Positions 29,279 to 38,187 of a DNA stretch of 64,000 nt are shown here, one piece after another. Position 1 is the first letter of the stretch, and each line of letters begins with the position of its first letter. The stretch is from Paenibacillus sp. P25 (GTDB taxonomy: Bacteria > Bacillota > Bacilli > Paenibacillales > NBRC-103111). The stretch covers positions 7,252,001-7,316,000 of the forward strand of contig CP085629.1 in NCBI GenBank assembly GCA_024704175.1, given 5' to 3'. The translations under genes and the position numbers were made by a program. Below the pieces are notes generated by a model. It was not told where the DNA came from, did not search any database, and saw only the letters and a program-made list of their open reading frames with translations.

Positions 29279-29986
29279 ATGACTGTAAATAAATTTACAG
29301 GAATATTTATGGCGATTTTCATAGCTGGCGTGCTTACGGTATCCTTGATACAAGACGCAGCGAAGCATAAAACCGGGGAACAGCCGTTTGCAGCGACAAA
29401 TACAATAACAGACGCTTCTGCCTGGCTGGTTTCCCCGGAGCCTTTAATTGAGGGGAAGAACAACGAGAAGATTAGGCCGCTAATCGGTTCTATGTCAGGG
29501 GCGGTTGCCGTTCATTACCGAGGGCCCAAAAATATAGTAGCAATCGGCCTGGAGTATTGGAAGGGAGGCGTCAAAACAGGAACATCCAACGGTCTGTCCA
29601 TGACGCTAATGGATCAGGAGAAAGACAAACAAGGCAATTATATATTTGACGGTCATATCGTTTATTCGCTTCAGGATCGATCCGATCCGAACCGAAGCGG
29701 AATCGCTTATAGGGAGCTAGTATATGCTATTGTCTCTCCAAACGGTTACGTGAGTTCCACTTTTAAAGTGGATATACCGGAGGGCATCAAAATGTGGAGC
29801 GGAATACAGCTTCCTCAGGAAACGAAGGTCCCTCTTGATGAAAGTACAACCGTATGGGGGGTGCAGGGTACGGATCAACAGCAGATGTCGTCTTACTCGT
29901 CCCCAACCGAGACGCTGCAAAGGGCGGATTGGGCGATGAGCGTCCGACTTGGATTTAACGATTCCGATCACACCGCGGCCAAATAA
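29279..29986 (+). CDS. Exported or membrane-anchored protein, unknown function
   Basis: A 235-residue protein with an N-terminal hydrophobic helix (GIFMAIFIAGVLTVSLI), signal or anchor. The body is beta-rich with a repeated aromatic-Gly pattern (VAIGLEYWKGGVKTGTSNG; FDGHIVYSLQDRSDPN). GGAGGGAG precedes the ATG. I recognise no family. It stands between the XRE and HxlR genes. Confidence 0.65.
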   Translation: MTVNKFTGIFMAIFIAGVLTVSLIQDAAKHKTGEQPFAATNTITDASAWLVSPEPLIEGKNNEKIRPLIGSMSGAVAVHYRGPKNIVAIGLEYWKGGVKTGTSNGLSMTLMDQEKDKQGNYIFDGHIVYSLQDRSDPNRSGIAYRELVYAIVSPNGYVSSTFKVDIPEGIKMWSGIQLPQETKVPLDESTTVWGVQGTDQQQMSSYSSPTETLQRADWAMSVRLGFNDSDHTAAK

Positions 29987-30012
29987 TTTATAGCGAAAAG
30001 GAGAGTGTGACT

Positions 30013-30365
30013 ATGCGCGAAACCTGCGTACCGAGTGGCGTGAAGCTCCAAGACACCGGCTTTGGATACACCTTGTCCGTATTGGACGGCAAATATAAAA
30101 TGATCATCATGTATTGGCTGTCCGAAAACAAAGTGATGCGGTTTAATGAACTGAAGCGAAGTATCGGTACCATTTCCTTTAAAACGCTAAGCCTCATGTT
30201 AAAAGAGCTGGAGGCGGACGGTCTGGTCATACGCCGGGAATTTCCCCAGGTGCCTCCCAAAGTCGAATATTCATTAACCGAACGCGGTCTATCGCTCATG
30301 CCGATACTGAATCTGATGTGCGAGTGGGGGAGGCCCACATGCCGGCTTTGGAGGCCGTACAGTAA
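30013..30365 (+). CDS. HxlR-family regulator (frameshifted at the end)
   Basis: Winged-helix protein with the HxlR pattern: LSVLDGKYKMIIMYWLSENKVMRFNELKRSIGTISFKTLSLMLKELEADGLVIRREFPQ (shown in full family order but read here in parts), then YSLTERGLSLMPILNLMCEWG. Adding one G to the GGGGG at 30326-30330 gives the usual ending with stop at 30365. It lacks a clear Cys near the N-terminus apart from ETCVP, a possible redox sensor. Convergent with the quinone reductase gene it may control. Confidence 0.84.
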
Positions 30366-30438
30366 TCGGCACAGTTGCTCTGCGGAAGCTCAAAGAAGTA
30401 TCTCCTGAACAAGGAAATACTTCTTTTTTTGCCCGCGA

Positions 30439-30999
30439 TTACAGGTTGTCGATAAAATTCAAATAAGCTTGGGCGCTTATGTCCAGTGCGTTTGCAGACG
30501 TCTCCGCTTCGGCGCCCGGTACATTCTCACCCGGTTCATTTTCCGTGCCATAAAACGCAAAGAACGAACGGTAATCCGCATTGCAGTAGCGGAAGGTGGT
30601 TTCAAAAGGAACCAAGATTTGTTCAAGCGTATACCGGTACCTCCCGGTTTCACTGTAATTGCTTTTTTTGATTCCCGCGGAAACCCCCAGCGCCACTTTG
30701 CGGTGTTTAAATTTATCGCCCTTGGAGCCATACGCCCAACCGTAAGCCAGTACGTCGTCAAGCCATTTTTTCAGGAGAGGCGGGCAGTTAAACCAAAAGA
30801 TGGGGAACTGCAAAACCAGATGGCCATGGGATTCCACCAGGTTTTGTTCTCTTTCCACGTCGATGTTTCCATCGGGGTAAGCTTTATGCAATTCGTGAAC
30901 GGTATATTTCTCCGGATATTGGCCCAGCTCTTCCACCCAACGCTTATTGACGACGGATGTTTCCAGGCTCGGGTGGGTTACGATAACTAGCGTTTTCAT
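30439..30999 (-). CDS. NAD(P)H oxidoreductase, flavodoxin-like (KefF/YwrO type)
   Basis: A 186-residue FMN-binding quinone reductase: MKTLVIVTHPSLETSVVNKR, LVLQFPIFWFNCPPLLKKWLD, and the YGWAYGSKGDKFKHRKVALG segment are diagnostic. It detoxifies quinones or electrophiles with NAD(P)H. ATG at 30999 after GGAGGACC. Upstream, at 31065-31078, is a GTACGCACTT element shared with the MFS pump promoter. Confidence 0.87.
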   Translation of the reverse strand: MKTLVIVTHPSLETSVVNKRWVEELGQYPEKYTVHELHKAYPDGNIDVEREQNLVESHGHLVLQFPIFWFNCPPLLKKWLDDVLAYGWAYGSKGDKFKHRKVALGVSAGIKKSNYSETGRYRYTLEQILVPFETTFRYCNADYRSFFAFYGTENEPGENVPGAEAETSANALDISAQAYLNFIDNL

Positions 31000-31064
31000 A
31001 GTAATGGTCCTCCTCGTAAATCCGATTTCTGTATATGAGTATAAAAAGGGCGCCGTGATTTGGT

Positions 31065-31078
31065 AAGTACGCACTTTT
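31065..31078. promoter_or_regulatory. HxlR-type operator candidate
   Basis: AAGTACGCACTTTT, nearly palindromic, 66 bases upstream of the quinone reductase start. Closely resembles the perfect palindrome at 35299-35314. Confidence 0.5.
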
Positions 31079-31127
31079 ATTACAGGTACTGGTCTAAAGG
31101 TAAGTATCACCTCGGGAAAAACAGATC

Positions 31128-31192
31128 TTCATCAAATCTTCATGATATCCTCATCGTAGCTTCATGATCCCATGGGCGGTCTGCGGTATCAT
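31128..31192 (+). promoter_or_regulatory. ahpC promoter with four 11-base phased repeats
   Basis: TTCAT-like elements begin at 31128, 31139, 31150 and 31161, exactly 11 bases apart. A TATCAT -10 lies at 31187-31192; no good -35 exists, and the fourth repeat covers its position. This geometry fits activation by an OmpR/PhoB-type regulator. No PerR box was seen. Confidence 0.6.
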
Positions 31193-31243
31193 TTTCTACA
31201 TGAACGAAATATCACCCCCAAAAATTGAAGGAGGAACATCATT

Positions 31244-31807
31244 ATGTCTCTTATCGGAACAGAAGTGAAACCATTCAAAGCATCGGCGTACCACAACGGC
31301 AAGTTTATCGATGTTACGGAAGCAGACTTCAAAGGGAAATGGAGTATCGTATGCTTCTATCCGGCGGACTTCACGTTCGTATGCCCGACGGAGCTGGAGG
31401 ATCTGCAGAATCAATATGAAACGCTGAAGAGCCTCGGCGTTGAGGTATACTCCGTATCCACGGATACTCACTTCACGCACAAAGCATGGCACGACAGCTC
31501 CGAGACGATCGGCAAAATCACTTATATCATGATCGGGGACCCTTCCCATACGATCTCCCGCAATTTCGACGTATTGATCGAAGCCGACGGCCTGGCGGAT
31601 CGCGGTACGTTCATTATCGATCCGGACGGTGTCATCCAAGCGATCGAGATCAATGCCGGCGGTATCGGCCGCGATGCAAGCATTCTGGTGAACAAGGTCA
31701 AGGTCGCCCAATACGTACGGAACAATCCGGGCGAGGTATGCCCTGCGAAATGGCAAGAAGGTTCCGCAACGCTGAAGCCGAGCCTGGATCTTGTCGGAAA
31801 AATCTAA
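31244..31807 (+). CDS. ahpC: Alkyl hydroperoxide reductase, peroxiredoxin subunit
   Basis: Typical 2-Cys peroxiredoxin of 187 residues that reduces H2O2 and organic peroxides. Peroxidatic Cys47 in DFTFVCPTE and resolving Cys166 in EVCPAKW are present. GAAGGAGGAA precedes the ATG. The ahpF gene starts 14 bases downstream, forming the ahpCF operon. Confidence 0.97.
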   Translation: MSLIGTEVKPFKASAYHNGKFIDVTEADFKGKWSIVCFYPADFTFVCPTELEDLQNQYETLKSLGVEVYSVSTDTHFTHKAWHDSSETIGKITYIMIGDPSHTISRNFDVLIEADGLADRGTFIIDPDGVIQAIEINAGGIGRDASILVNKVKVAQYVRNNPGEVCPAKWQEGSATLKPSLDLVGKI

Positions 31808-31820
31808 GGAGCGGAATCTT

Positions 31821-33350
31821 ATGGCACTGGACGCAGAGATCAGAGATCAACTAAGTCAATACCTGCGGCTCATGGAAGGCGATGTGCAGATCCAAGTGAG
31901 TGCGGGGTCCGATGCCGTATCCCATGAAATGCTGGAGCTGGTGGATGAAATCGCCGGGCTATCCTCCCGAATTACGGTGGAGCGAACCGAGTTGTCCCGA
32001 ACGCCGAGCTTTAGTGTGAACCGCGCGGGCGAAGACACGGGTGTTGCTTTTGCCGGTATCCCCTTGGGACATGAGTTCACTTCCTTGGTGCTCGCCCTGC
32101 TGCAAGCCAGCGGCAGGCCTCCCAAGGTGGAGCAGCATCTCATCGATCAGGTGAAGAGCATCCGCGGCGAATATCGCTTCGAGACTTACGTCAGCCTCAG
32201 TCGCCACAACTGTCCCGATGTCGTCCAGGCGTTGAACATCATGAGCATTCTCAACCCCGGCATCTCGCATACCATGATCGACGGTGCGGCTTACAAAGAT
32301 GAGGTCGAGAGAAACAATATCATGGCGGTGCCTTCGGTCTACCTCAACGGCGAATTCTTCGGCGGCGGCCGTATGTCGCTTGAGGAGATTCTGGCCAAGC
32401 TGGGAACGGCTCCCGACGCATCTGAGCTATCGGATAAAGAGCCGTACGACGTACTCGTCGTCGGAGGCGGCCCGGCCGGCGCCAGCGCGGCGATCTATGC
32501 GGCTCGCAAAGGCATTCGCACCGGGATTGTCGCCGAGCGTTTCGGCGGACAGGTCATGGATACGATGGGTATCGAGAACTTCATCAGCGTCAAATATACC
32601 GAAGGTCCGAAGCTGGTGGCGAGCCTGGAAGAGCATGTCAAAGAATACGGCATAGACGTGATGAAGCTCCAGCGTGCCAAGCGGTTGGATAAGAAGGAGC
32701 TCGTCGAAGTCGAGCTCGAAAACGGTGCTGTGCTGAGGAGCAAAACCGTTATTCTGTCCACTGGTGCGCGCTGGCGAAATGTGGGCGTTCCCGGCGAAGC
32801 GGAGTTCAAGAACAAGGGCGTAGCCTACTGCCCTCACTGCGACGGTCCCTTGTTTGTTGGGAAGGACGTAGCCGTCATCGGCGGCGGCAATTCCGGTATT
32901 GAGGCGGCCATTGATCTGGCAGGGATCGTGAAGCATGTGACCGTGCTGGAGTTCATGCCCGAGCTGAAGGCCGATGCCGTCCTGCAGGACCGGCTCTACA
33001 GCCTCCCGAACGTGACGGTTCTGAAGAACGTTCAGACTAAAGAGATCACCGGCACGGACAAAGTCAACGGGATCACCTACGTCGAGCGCGATTCGGGAGC
33101 GGAACATCATATCGAATTACAGGGCGTGTTTGTTCAGATCGGTCTTGTTCCCAATACCGACTGGCTCGCCGACACGGTGGAACGCACGCGCTTCGGCGAG
33201 ATCGTCGTAGACCGTCATGGCGCTACGAACGTACCCGGCGTGTTTGCTGCAGGGGACTGTACCAACAGCCCTTACAAGCAAATCATCATTTCGATGGGAT
33301 CGGGTGCCAATGCAGCCTTAGGTGCATTCGATTATCTCATCCGAAATTAA
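31821..33350 (+). CDS. ahpF: Alkyl hydroperoxide reductase flavoprotein subunit (N-terminal redox Cys missing)
   Basis: NADH-dependent flavoprotein that reduces AhpC; about 509 residues. Two N-terminal thioredoxin folds, FAD/NAD domain ([20 protein letters not shown]) and the catalytic CPHC of the C-terminal domain are intact. The N-terminal-domain centre, normally Cys-His-Asn-Cys, reads R128-H-N-C131 (codon CGC instead of TGC). That Cys pair passes electrons to AhpC in known AhpF proteins. AAGGAGCGG precedes the ATG. Ends at a terminator. Confidence 0.95.
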   Translation: MALDAEIRDQLSQYLRLMEGDVQIQVSAGSDAVSHEMLELVDEIAGLSSRITVERTELSRTPSFSVNRAGEDTGVAFAGIPLGHEFTSLVLALLQASGRPPKVEQHLIDQVKSIRGEYRFETYVSLSRHNCPDVVQALNIMSILNPGISHTMIDGAAYKDEVERNNIMAVPSVYLNGEFFGGGRMSLEEILAKLGTAPDASELSDKEPYDVLVVGGGPAGASAAIYAARKGIRTGIVAERFGGQVMDTMGIENFISVKYTEGPKLVASLEEHVKEYGIDVMKLQRAKRLDKKELVEVELENGAVLRSKTVILSTGARWRNVGVPGEAEFKNKGVAYCPHCDGPLFVGKDVAVIGGGNSGIEAAIDLAGIVKHVTVLEFMPELKADAVLQDRLYSLPNVTVLKNVQTKEITGTDKVNGITYVERDSGAEHHIELQGVFVQIGLVPNTDWLADTVERTRFGEIVVDRHGATNVPGVFAAGDCTNSPYKQIIISMGSGANAALGAFDYLIRN

Positions 33351-33372
33351 ACATATATTTGTAATACAAAGA

Positions 33373-33397
33373 AAAGGCCCCTGACTCAGGGGCCTTT
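33373..33397 (+). terminator. ahpCF terminator
   Basis: AAAGGCCCC tgactca GGGGCCTTT hairpin. Confidence 0.85.
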
Positions 33398-33400
33398 ATC

Positions 33401-33792
33401 CTTGGTTGTAAAGTTAAGATTCATCTTGTAATCACCTGTTCCATTTTGATGGCCTCGCGAGGCGTGCCCGATTTGCTCATCTGGTATTAACCGGATCATG
33501 GCAGCAAGTACGAAAAGGAAGCCGGATATCCAAGGACTCACATCGCCAGAACCGTACGGTGAAGTCGGTAAGAGCGCCTCGGTACCGGCAAGGCTCGGGC
33601 CTGGGCTAAAGGTCGCCTGTGCAACAGCCGGCGTGGCCGGACATTTGGGTCAGGACGAGAACGGACGGCCGAATTCGGCCGTCCATCACTCAGGGTTATG
33701 CAGTTGGCTCCAGCGCCCAGTCGAAGAAACCCGCGTCACTGCCCGTGTATCGCAGAACGCACGGCCAGGGCGAGCCGGCCGGCCCGGCAAAA
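33401..33792 (-). other. Gap with decayed coding fragments
   Basis: About 390 bases without an intact gene. On the minus strand 33700-33790 reads PWPCVLRYTGSDAGFFDWALEPTA then stop, which looks like the natural end of a lost enzyme. It is followed by a perfect palindromic hairpin at 33662-33683 (GGACGGCCGAA/TTCGGCCGTCC). I cannot name the family. Confidence 0.4.
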
Positions 33793-35208
33793 TTAATGGT
33801 TCACATACTGGGCCGAAGCGCGCCTCCGAAGTCCAAGCGCAGTGATGCTTATACCGAGAATGGTTGCTGCGATCGGTACAATCATAGCTATGCGGTATCC
33901 GTCAAGCAGCGCTTGCGGTGATTTGTCCAAACCTGTGGCGGCGATATTTACAGCGGTTACTACGGCCAAACCGAGAGCGGCGCCAAATTGGAAAGAAGTG
34001 TTCAGCAGACCGCTGGCCAGCCCTTGTTCTTCTTCCGAGATTCCGTCTGTAGCGGCAATGGTGAGTGGTCCGTAGGTTAGGGAAAAGGCGATGCCTGTCA
34101 AGATCATGGTCGGAAACATAGCCGCATAGGTCCAATCCAGGCCGATAGGCAGGAATAGGGCGTAAGCCGCCGCTGCAAGGCAGAAACCTCCGAAAATCAC
34201 CGGTATGTTGCCGAAACGATTGACCAGCTTCGGGGTTAAGGTTGGTGCGAGCACGGAATCCACACCGACAGCAAGTAAGGCAAGACCGGTTTCAAGAGAG
34301 GACCAGCCGCGCAGCTCTTGCAGGTAAAGAACCGTCACGAATTGAAATCCGAAGAAGGACCCTGCGAATAACATCGCACCGAGGTTAGCGCGCACCAGCG
34401 AACTGGAAGCGAAGATGCCCAGACGCACCAAAGGGGAAGCCGAACGTCGTTCAATCATTACGAAGATCCCAAGAAGCACGGCACTGCAGGCAAGGACTCC
34501 AATCGTCCAATTCCAGCCCAAGTTGGACGCCTCTACCACCCCGTAGACAAGAAGCAGCATGGCCGCTGTAACGCTGAGTGCTCCGGCCAGATCAAAGCCT
34601 TGGCGGGACGATTCCGGCCGGCCCGAGACTGGGATGAGACGGAGGGCGGCGAGGAGAATCAGGAAGGCTAATAGGACCGGGCCATAAAAAACCCACCGCC
34701 AGCTGAATTCACTTAATATCCCTCCGACAACGAGTCCGAGAGAGAAGCCGGCGACCGCTGTTCCGGCGTATACCAGCAGCGCTTTGTTACGGGCCGGACC
34801 TTCCGCAAAGCTCGTCGTGATAATGGATAAGCCGGCGGGGGTCATGAACGCCGCACTGATGCCTGTAACGAATCGGGCGACGATCAGCATCCATCCTTCG
34901 GTCGATAGTCCTCCAAGCCCGGAGAAGACGAGGAATACCGTGAGCCAAGTCAAAAACATCCTTCTCCGTCCGAACAGGTCCGCGGCACGCCCTCCCAGCA
35001 GCATGAAGCCGCCGTAGCCTAATACATAAGCACTTACTACCCATTGCAGCGAACCGGTCGACATGCCGAGTTCAGCGCGGATGGAAGGGAGAGCCACGCC
35101 CATCATCGACACATCGATTCCTTCCAAAAAGATGGCACCACACAAAACGAACAGTAAACCCCATGACATATTCCCGGCAGTTCGGGGCTTTTGACCGTTA
35201 TTCTTCAC
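33793..35208 (-). CDS. MFS drug:H+ antiporter, DHA2-like (14 helices)
   Basis: About 471 residues and 14 predicted membrane segments. Motif A GGRAADLFGRRRMF and motif C-like GPARNKALLVYAGTAVAG are visible. Exports toxic compounds with proton exchange. GTG start at 35208 is chosen since AAGGAGG lies eight bases upstream. Divergent HxlR gene at 35535 and palindrome at 35299 suggest HxlR control. Confidence 0.87.
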   Translation of the reverse strand: MKNNGQKPRTAGNMSWGLLFVLCGAIFLEGIDVSMMGVALPSIRAELGMSTGSLQWVVSAYVLGYGGFMLLGGRAADLFGRRRMFLTWLTVFLVFSGLGGLSTEGWMLIVARFVTGISAAFMTPAGLSIITTSFAEGPARNKALLVYAGTAVAGFSLGLVVGGILSEFSWRWVFYGPVLLAFLILLAALRLIPVSGRPESSRQGFDLAGALSVTAAMLLLVYGVVEASNLGWNWTIGVLACSAVLLGIFVMIERRSASPLVRLGIFASSSLVRANLGAMLFAGSFFGFQFVTVLYLQELRGWSSLETGLALLAVGVDSVLAPTLTPKLVNRFGNIPVIFGGFCLAAAAYALFLPIGLDWTYAAMFPTMILTGIAFSLTYGPLTIAATDGISEEEQGLASGLLNTSFQFGAALGLAVVTAVNIAATGLDKSPQALLDGYRIAMIVPIAATILGISITALGLRRRASAQYVNH

Positions 35209-35298
35209 TTGGATAACCTCCTTCAATATTCATCCTCTTACGGAAGGGCTGACTTCCGTATCGGCACAAGGAGATTATCTAGCATATATCCGGGGATG

Positions 35299-35314
35299 AA
35301 AAGTACGTACTTTT
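35299..35314. promoter_or_regulatory. Perfect palindrome, likely HxlR operator
   Basis: AAAAGTACGTACTTTT, a perfect 16-base palindrome between the divergent MFS and HxlR genes. Related sequences occur at 35426-35440 (GTACGCACT) and 35471 onward (GTACTAAAAGGTAC). Confidence 0.65.
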
Positions 35315-35534
35315 CTGTGACATTGTCACTAAAAAGTAACATACAAATTAAATAGCACCTATGTATCCTCCGTTATTTTTCTGCTATGCTGGCAAAAGGA
35401 AATTAGGTATCCTATAATGAAACTGAAAAAGTACGCACTGATTAGTAGCATAATCACCTAAAAGCATCATAGGTACTAAAAGGTACCTGTTTATTCAGGC
35501 AAACAAGCGCTTTTACTGATGGGAGGGACGAAGC

Positions 35535-35895
35535 ATGAAACCGAATCCGGAACGGCAATATAATATCCCGGTGGAAGCTACGCTGGATGTCATCGGGGGC
35601 AAGTGGAAAGCGCTGATTTTATGTCACTTGACGTACGGACCCAAACGAACAGGCGAATTGCAAAGGGTGATACCGACCATAACGCGAAAAATGCTGACCC
35701 AGCAAACTAAGGGAATTGGAAGTGGACGGTGTTATTACAAGAACGGTTTACGACCAAGTCCCGCCGAAAGTCGTTTACGAATTGAGTGGTCTAGGAGAAT
35801 CGCTTAAACCGATTATCGACATCATGTGCGAGTGGGGCGACCGATATATCAAGGGAGAGCCGCAGGAGAAATCGACAAGTTCACGTGCGCTGTGA
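35535..35895 (+). CDS. HxlR-family regulator (frameshifted)
   Basis: First frame: YNIPVEATLDVIGGKWKALILCHLTYGPKRTGELQRVIPTITRKMLTQQ (typical HxlR HTH; described, not a new motif); second frame: ELEVDGVITRTVYDQVPPKV and LGESLKPIIDIMCEWGDRYI. Removing one A from AAA near 35706 joins them. About 120 residues. Divergent to the MFS pump, its probable target. GGGAGGGACG precedes the ATG. Confidence 0.86.
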
Positions 35896-35918
35896 CCGAA
35901 CTAACAGGGAACGATAGC

Positions 35919-36443
35919 TTAATAAAGGATTAGGACGCGGTCGCCGGCATGTACCGGCGACCGCGCTGCGCTAAAGGGGATATTGTATCTAACAGATCGA
36001 TGACGGCGGTAATACATCCATACTGTAAGGCTTGCGGAAAGGAAGAGGATCTGCATTAAGGTGCGCGGAATCAATGCATCCTCCGGACTTGTCGCTAGGC
36101 CATTAATAGCTATATAAAGATTGGCAGGGAACATGGCAATCAGTAGAAGTGAGAGTCCGCCGGTCGCCCATGTAACAGTGGGATACCATAGTAAACCTAT
36201 GGCCCCGGCCAACTCCAGTACACCGGTAATTGTTACAATCAGGTCGGGATTTGGCAAGATAGGAGGAACCATTGCAATGATCTCCGTCCGCATATAAACG
36301 AAATGAACGGAGCCGGTTAAAATGAACATCGCTGCAAGGCCGCCTCGAAGCGCAACGGGCCATGGGCGCAAACGGCTGACCCCGGCAATTCCTGCAATGA
36401 GAATGACAACCGAGACGACAACGAGCACAATAAGGGGTTCCAT
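35919..36443 (-). CDS. DoxX-like membrane protein
   Basis: About 174 residues with five hydrophobic segments. GGLAAMFILTGSVHFVYMRTEIIAMVPPILP and ITGVLELAGAIGLLWYPTV match the DoxX/MauE-like superfamily. ATG at 36443 after GGAGG. The last codons overlap an inverted repeat (35936-35963) that may also end transcription. A MarR-type operator lies at 36473-36491, identical in design to one in front of the marR gene. Confidence 0.8.
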   Translation of the reverse strand: MEPLIVLVVVSVVILIAGIAGVSRLRPWPVALRGGLAAMFILTGSVHFVYMRTEIIAMVPPILPNPDLIVTITGVLELAGAIGLLWYPTVTWATGGLSLLLIAMFPANLYIAINGLATSPEDALIPRTLMQILFLSASLTVWMYYRRHRSVRYNIPFSAARSPVHAGDRVLILY

Positions 36444-36472
36444 AAAATACCTCCACAACATTAATTGTTAGT

Positions 36473-36491
36473 GTGTATAGATACTAAACAC
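36473..36491. promoter_or_regulatory. MarR operator copy 1 (DoxX promoter)
   Basis: GTGTATAG-ATA-CTAAACAC, an 8-3-8 near-perfect palindrome 30 bases upstream of the DoxX-like start. Same half-sites as at 36978-36996. Confidence 0.75.
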
Positions 36492-36512
36492 TTTATCCAA
36501 AAAAAGATGCTA

Positions 36513-36969
36513 TCATTTTCCAATTTGTTTTTCCAGCTGCATTAAAAAATCTTTAATAAATTGAACCTTATCGGCTGGAGCATCCCCTAATACTTCCACA
36601 ACCATTTTTTTGAATTGGTTCTGATAATCCAAATGGTGAGCGTATGCAATTTCACCTTTGGGGGGTTACCTGTAGAATCAACCTTGATTGGTTGCGGATA
36701 TCCTTTTCTTTTGTGATTAGCCCTTTCTGTTCGAGTTTTTTCAGTACTTGGGATATTGCGCCCTTCGTAACTCCACAACGTTCAGCCAACGCTGTAATAT
36801 GGATGCCTCTATGCTCTCTTATTTCATTAAGCGTATAGATCTCAGAATGAAATAAAGGCTCGCCAACACCATAATCTCTATTTTTTCTATCCTGTTTAGC
36901 GAACGTTTTGAGCACATCCAAGAGGAGGTTGCCAATTTTCTCTTTTGAAAGTTCATCATTATTCATCAT
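36513..36969 (-). CDS. MarR-family regulator (frameshifted)
   Basis: Winged-helix protein: SEIYTLNEIREHRGIHITAL, AERCGVTKGAISQVLKKLEQKGLITKE, RLILQVTPQ, continuing in the next frame with GEIAYAHHLDYQNQFKKMVV to the stop at 36513. Removing one C from the CCCCCC near 36663 joins the frames; about 151 residues. AT-rich compared with flanking genes. Its own promoter and that of the downstream DoxX-like gene share one operator, so it probably represses both. Confidence 0.85.
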
Positions 36970-36977
36970 AGAAGAAA

Positions 36978-36996
36978 GTGTATAGCGCCTAAACAC
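36978..36996. promoter_or_regulatory. MarR operator copy 2 (marR promoter)
   Basis: GTGTATAG-CGC-CTAAACAC just upstream of the marR start; half-sites identical to the copy at 36473-36491. Confidence 0.75.
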
Positions 36997-37158
36997 TATT
37001 GTCAAATGATTTTTTGAGTCGGATGCTTCAGTGTGCGAACGGGCGGGATAACGCAATATACATGTTACAGATTGTGGTAAAATATTGAAATAAACCAAGG
37101 TTAATGAGTGCATCACGTCTGATGAAAAGTGTTTTTTTAAAAGGGGAGATCAGATCAT

Positions 37159-37788
37159 ATGAGTATTTTTGAAAATGTTATTTCAAGTGAAGATGAACTA
37201 CGTTCTCTGTTAGGTTTCCCAAGCGAACTTGTACAAAATAAAGTCATTTCTCATTTAGACCAGCATTGCCTTGAATTTATCTCCAAGTCTCCATTTTTAG
37301 TAATGGCTACTTCAGATAACCAAGGGATGTGTGATGTTTCCCCTCGAGGTGATGCCCCTGGTTTTGTAGAAGTTCTGGATGAAACCCATATACTTATTCC
37401 AGAAAGACCAGGAAATCGAAAGTTAGATTCTTTGAGAAACATTTTATCAAACCCTAAAGTAGGGCTTGTTTTTATTATTCCAGGTTTAGAAGAAACATTA
37501 CGCATCAATGGGAATGCTTGCATCATTCGTGATGAAGATTTGTTAGAGCGGATGGAGGTTAACGGTAAAATACCTGTTGTAGGCATTGGGGTTGCAGTTG
37601 AAGAATGTTTCGTTCATTGTGCTAAAGCCTTTAAACGTTCAAATCTGTGGAATCCGCAAATGTGGTTGCATGAGGAAGGATTACCCAACATAGCAAAGAT
37701 GATAGCAGACCACGTAAAACTCCCTGGAATCGATGCTGAGAAAGTTGATAAAGCACTTCAAGATAGCTACTTAAATCGCTTATATTGA
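37159..37788 (+). CDS. Pyridoxamine 5'-phosphate oxidase-like FMN-binding protein
   Basis: A 209-residue split-barrel flavoprotein of the MSMEG_1061-like type: FISKSPFLVMATSDNQGMCDVSPRGDAPGF is diagnostic, with ILIPERPGNRKLDSLRNI and VGLVFIIPGLEETLRINGNA. Members bind FMN or F420; the substrate is unknown. Strongly AT-rich. GGGGAGATCAG precedes the ATG. Single gene at the left side of the AT-rich island. Confidence 0.88.
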   Translation: MSIFENVISSEDELRSLLGFPSELVQNKVISHLDQHCLEFISKSPFLVMATSDNQGMCDVSPRGDAPGFVEVLDETHILIPERPGNRKLDSLRNILSNPKVGLVFIIPGLEETLRINGNACIIRDEDLLERMEVNGKIPVVGIGVAVEECFVHCAKAFKRSNLWNPQMWLHEEGLPNIAKMIADHVKLPGIDAEKVDKALQDSYLNRLY

Positions 37789-37882
37789 ACCGGATGCTTC
37801 GCACTTTCAATATTTCAAGAATATCAGTCTTCCAACCAACGCCCCAGAATGTTCGAAGATTTTGCATGGATTAATAATAAGC

Positions 37883-37910
37883 TTGATAAATAAAAAGAGT
37901 TGTGTATAAT
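37883..37910 (+). promoter_or_regulatory. Promoter of guanidine riboswitch
   Basis: TTGATA (37883-37888), 16-base spacer, TATAAT (37905-37910), about 30 bases upstream of the riboswitch. Confidence 0.75.
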
Positions 37911-37940
37911 TTGAGTGAGAATTTGAATTAAAAATGTTAT

Positions 37941-38029
37941 CTAGGGTTCCGCGATTGCTAAATCGGCTGGTCCGAGAGATAACTCACAACCGATAGGTTG
38001 TGTCACGGAGGGATAAAAGCCCGGGAGAT
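37941..38029 (+). ncRNA. Guanidine-I riboswitch (ykkC/yxkD leader)
   Basis: The conserved blocks of the ykkC aptamer occur in order: CTAGGGTTCCG, CGGCTGGTCCGAGAG, and CACGGAGGGATAAAAGCC followed by CGGGAGA. The variable hairpin between them is ACAACCgatagGTTGT. Guanidinium binding prevents the downstream terminator and turns on guanidine exporters or carboxylases. Its natural targets, ykkC and ykkD, now lie 2.2 and 4 kb away because of two insertions. Confidence 0.95.
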
Positions 38030-38067
38030 GAACTGTTAACGACAGTTTGTTTCCTAGGCTTTTTTTA
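38018..38067 (+). terminator. Riboswitch-controlled terminator, interrupted by ISL3 insertion
   Basis: Stem AGCC-GGGA-AACTGT pairs with ACAGTT-TCC-GGCT, followed by seven T residues. The ascending strand overlaps the aptamer end, as in ykkC expression platforms. The ISL3 target duplication (38063-38070) lies within the T tract. Confidence 0.85.
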
Positions 38068-38135
38068 TTTGGCTCTTCGTAAAACTGTGTTGAAATAGAT
38101 ACTTTGTTCAAACTATATAAAATCGTAAAAGTGTG

Positions 38136-38163
38136 TTGAAATCACCTCCTAAAATAGTATAAT
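38136..38163 (+). promoter_or_regulatory. Transposon internal promoter
   Basis: TTGAAA (38136-38141), 16-base spacer, TATAAT (38158-38163). The -35 lies inside the internal copy of the terminal repeat, so transposase binding could autorepress the operon. Confidence 0.75.
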
Positions 38164-38187
38164 AGTAATAAAAAGGAGGATGAAAAA

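Noticed and set aside
35936-35963. Strong inverted repeat as a transposon end
   Set aside because: It is a simple hairpin at the end of the DoxX-like gene, without a partner copy or target duplication.
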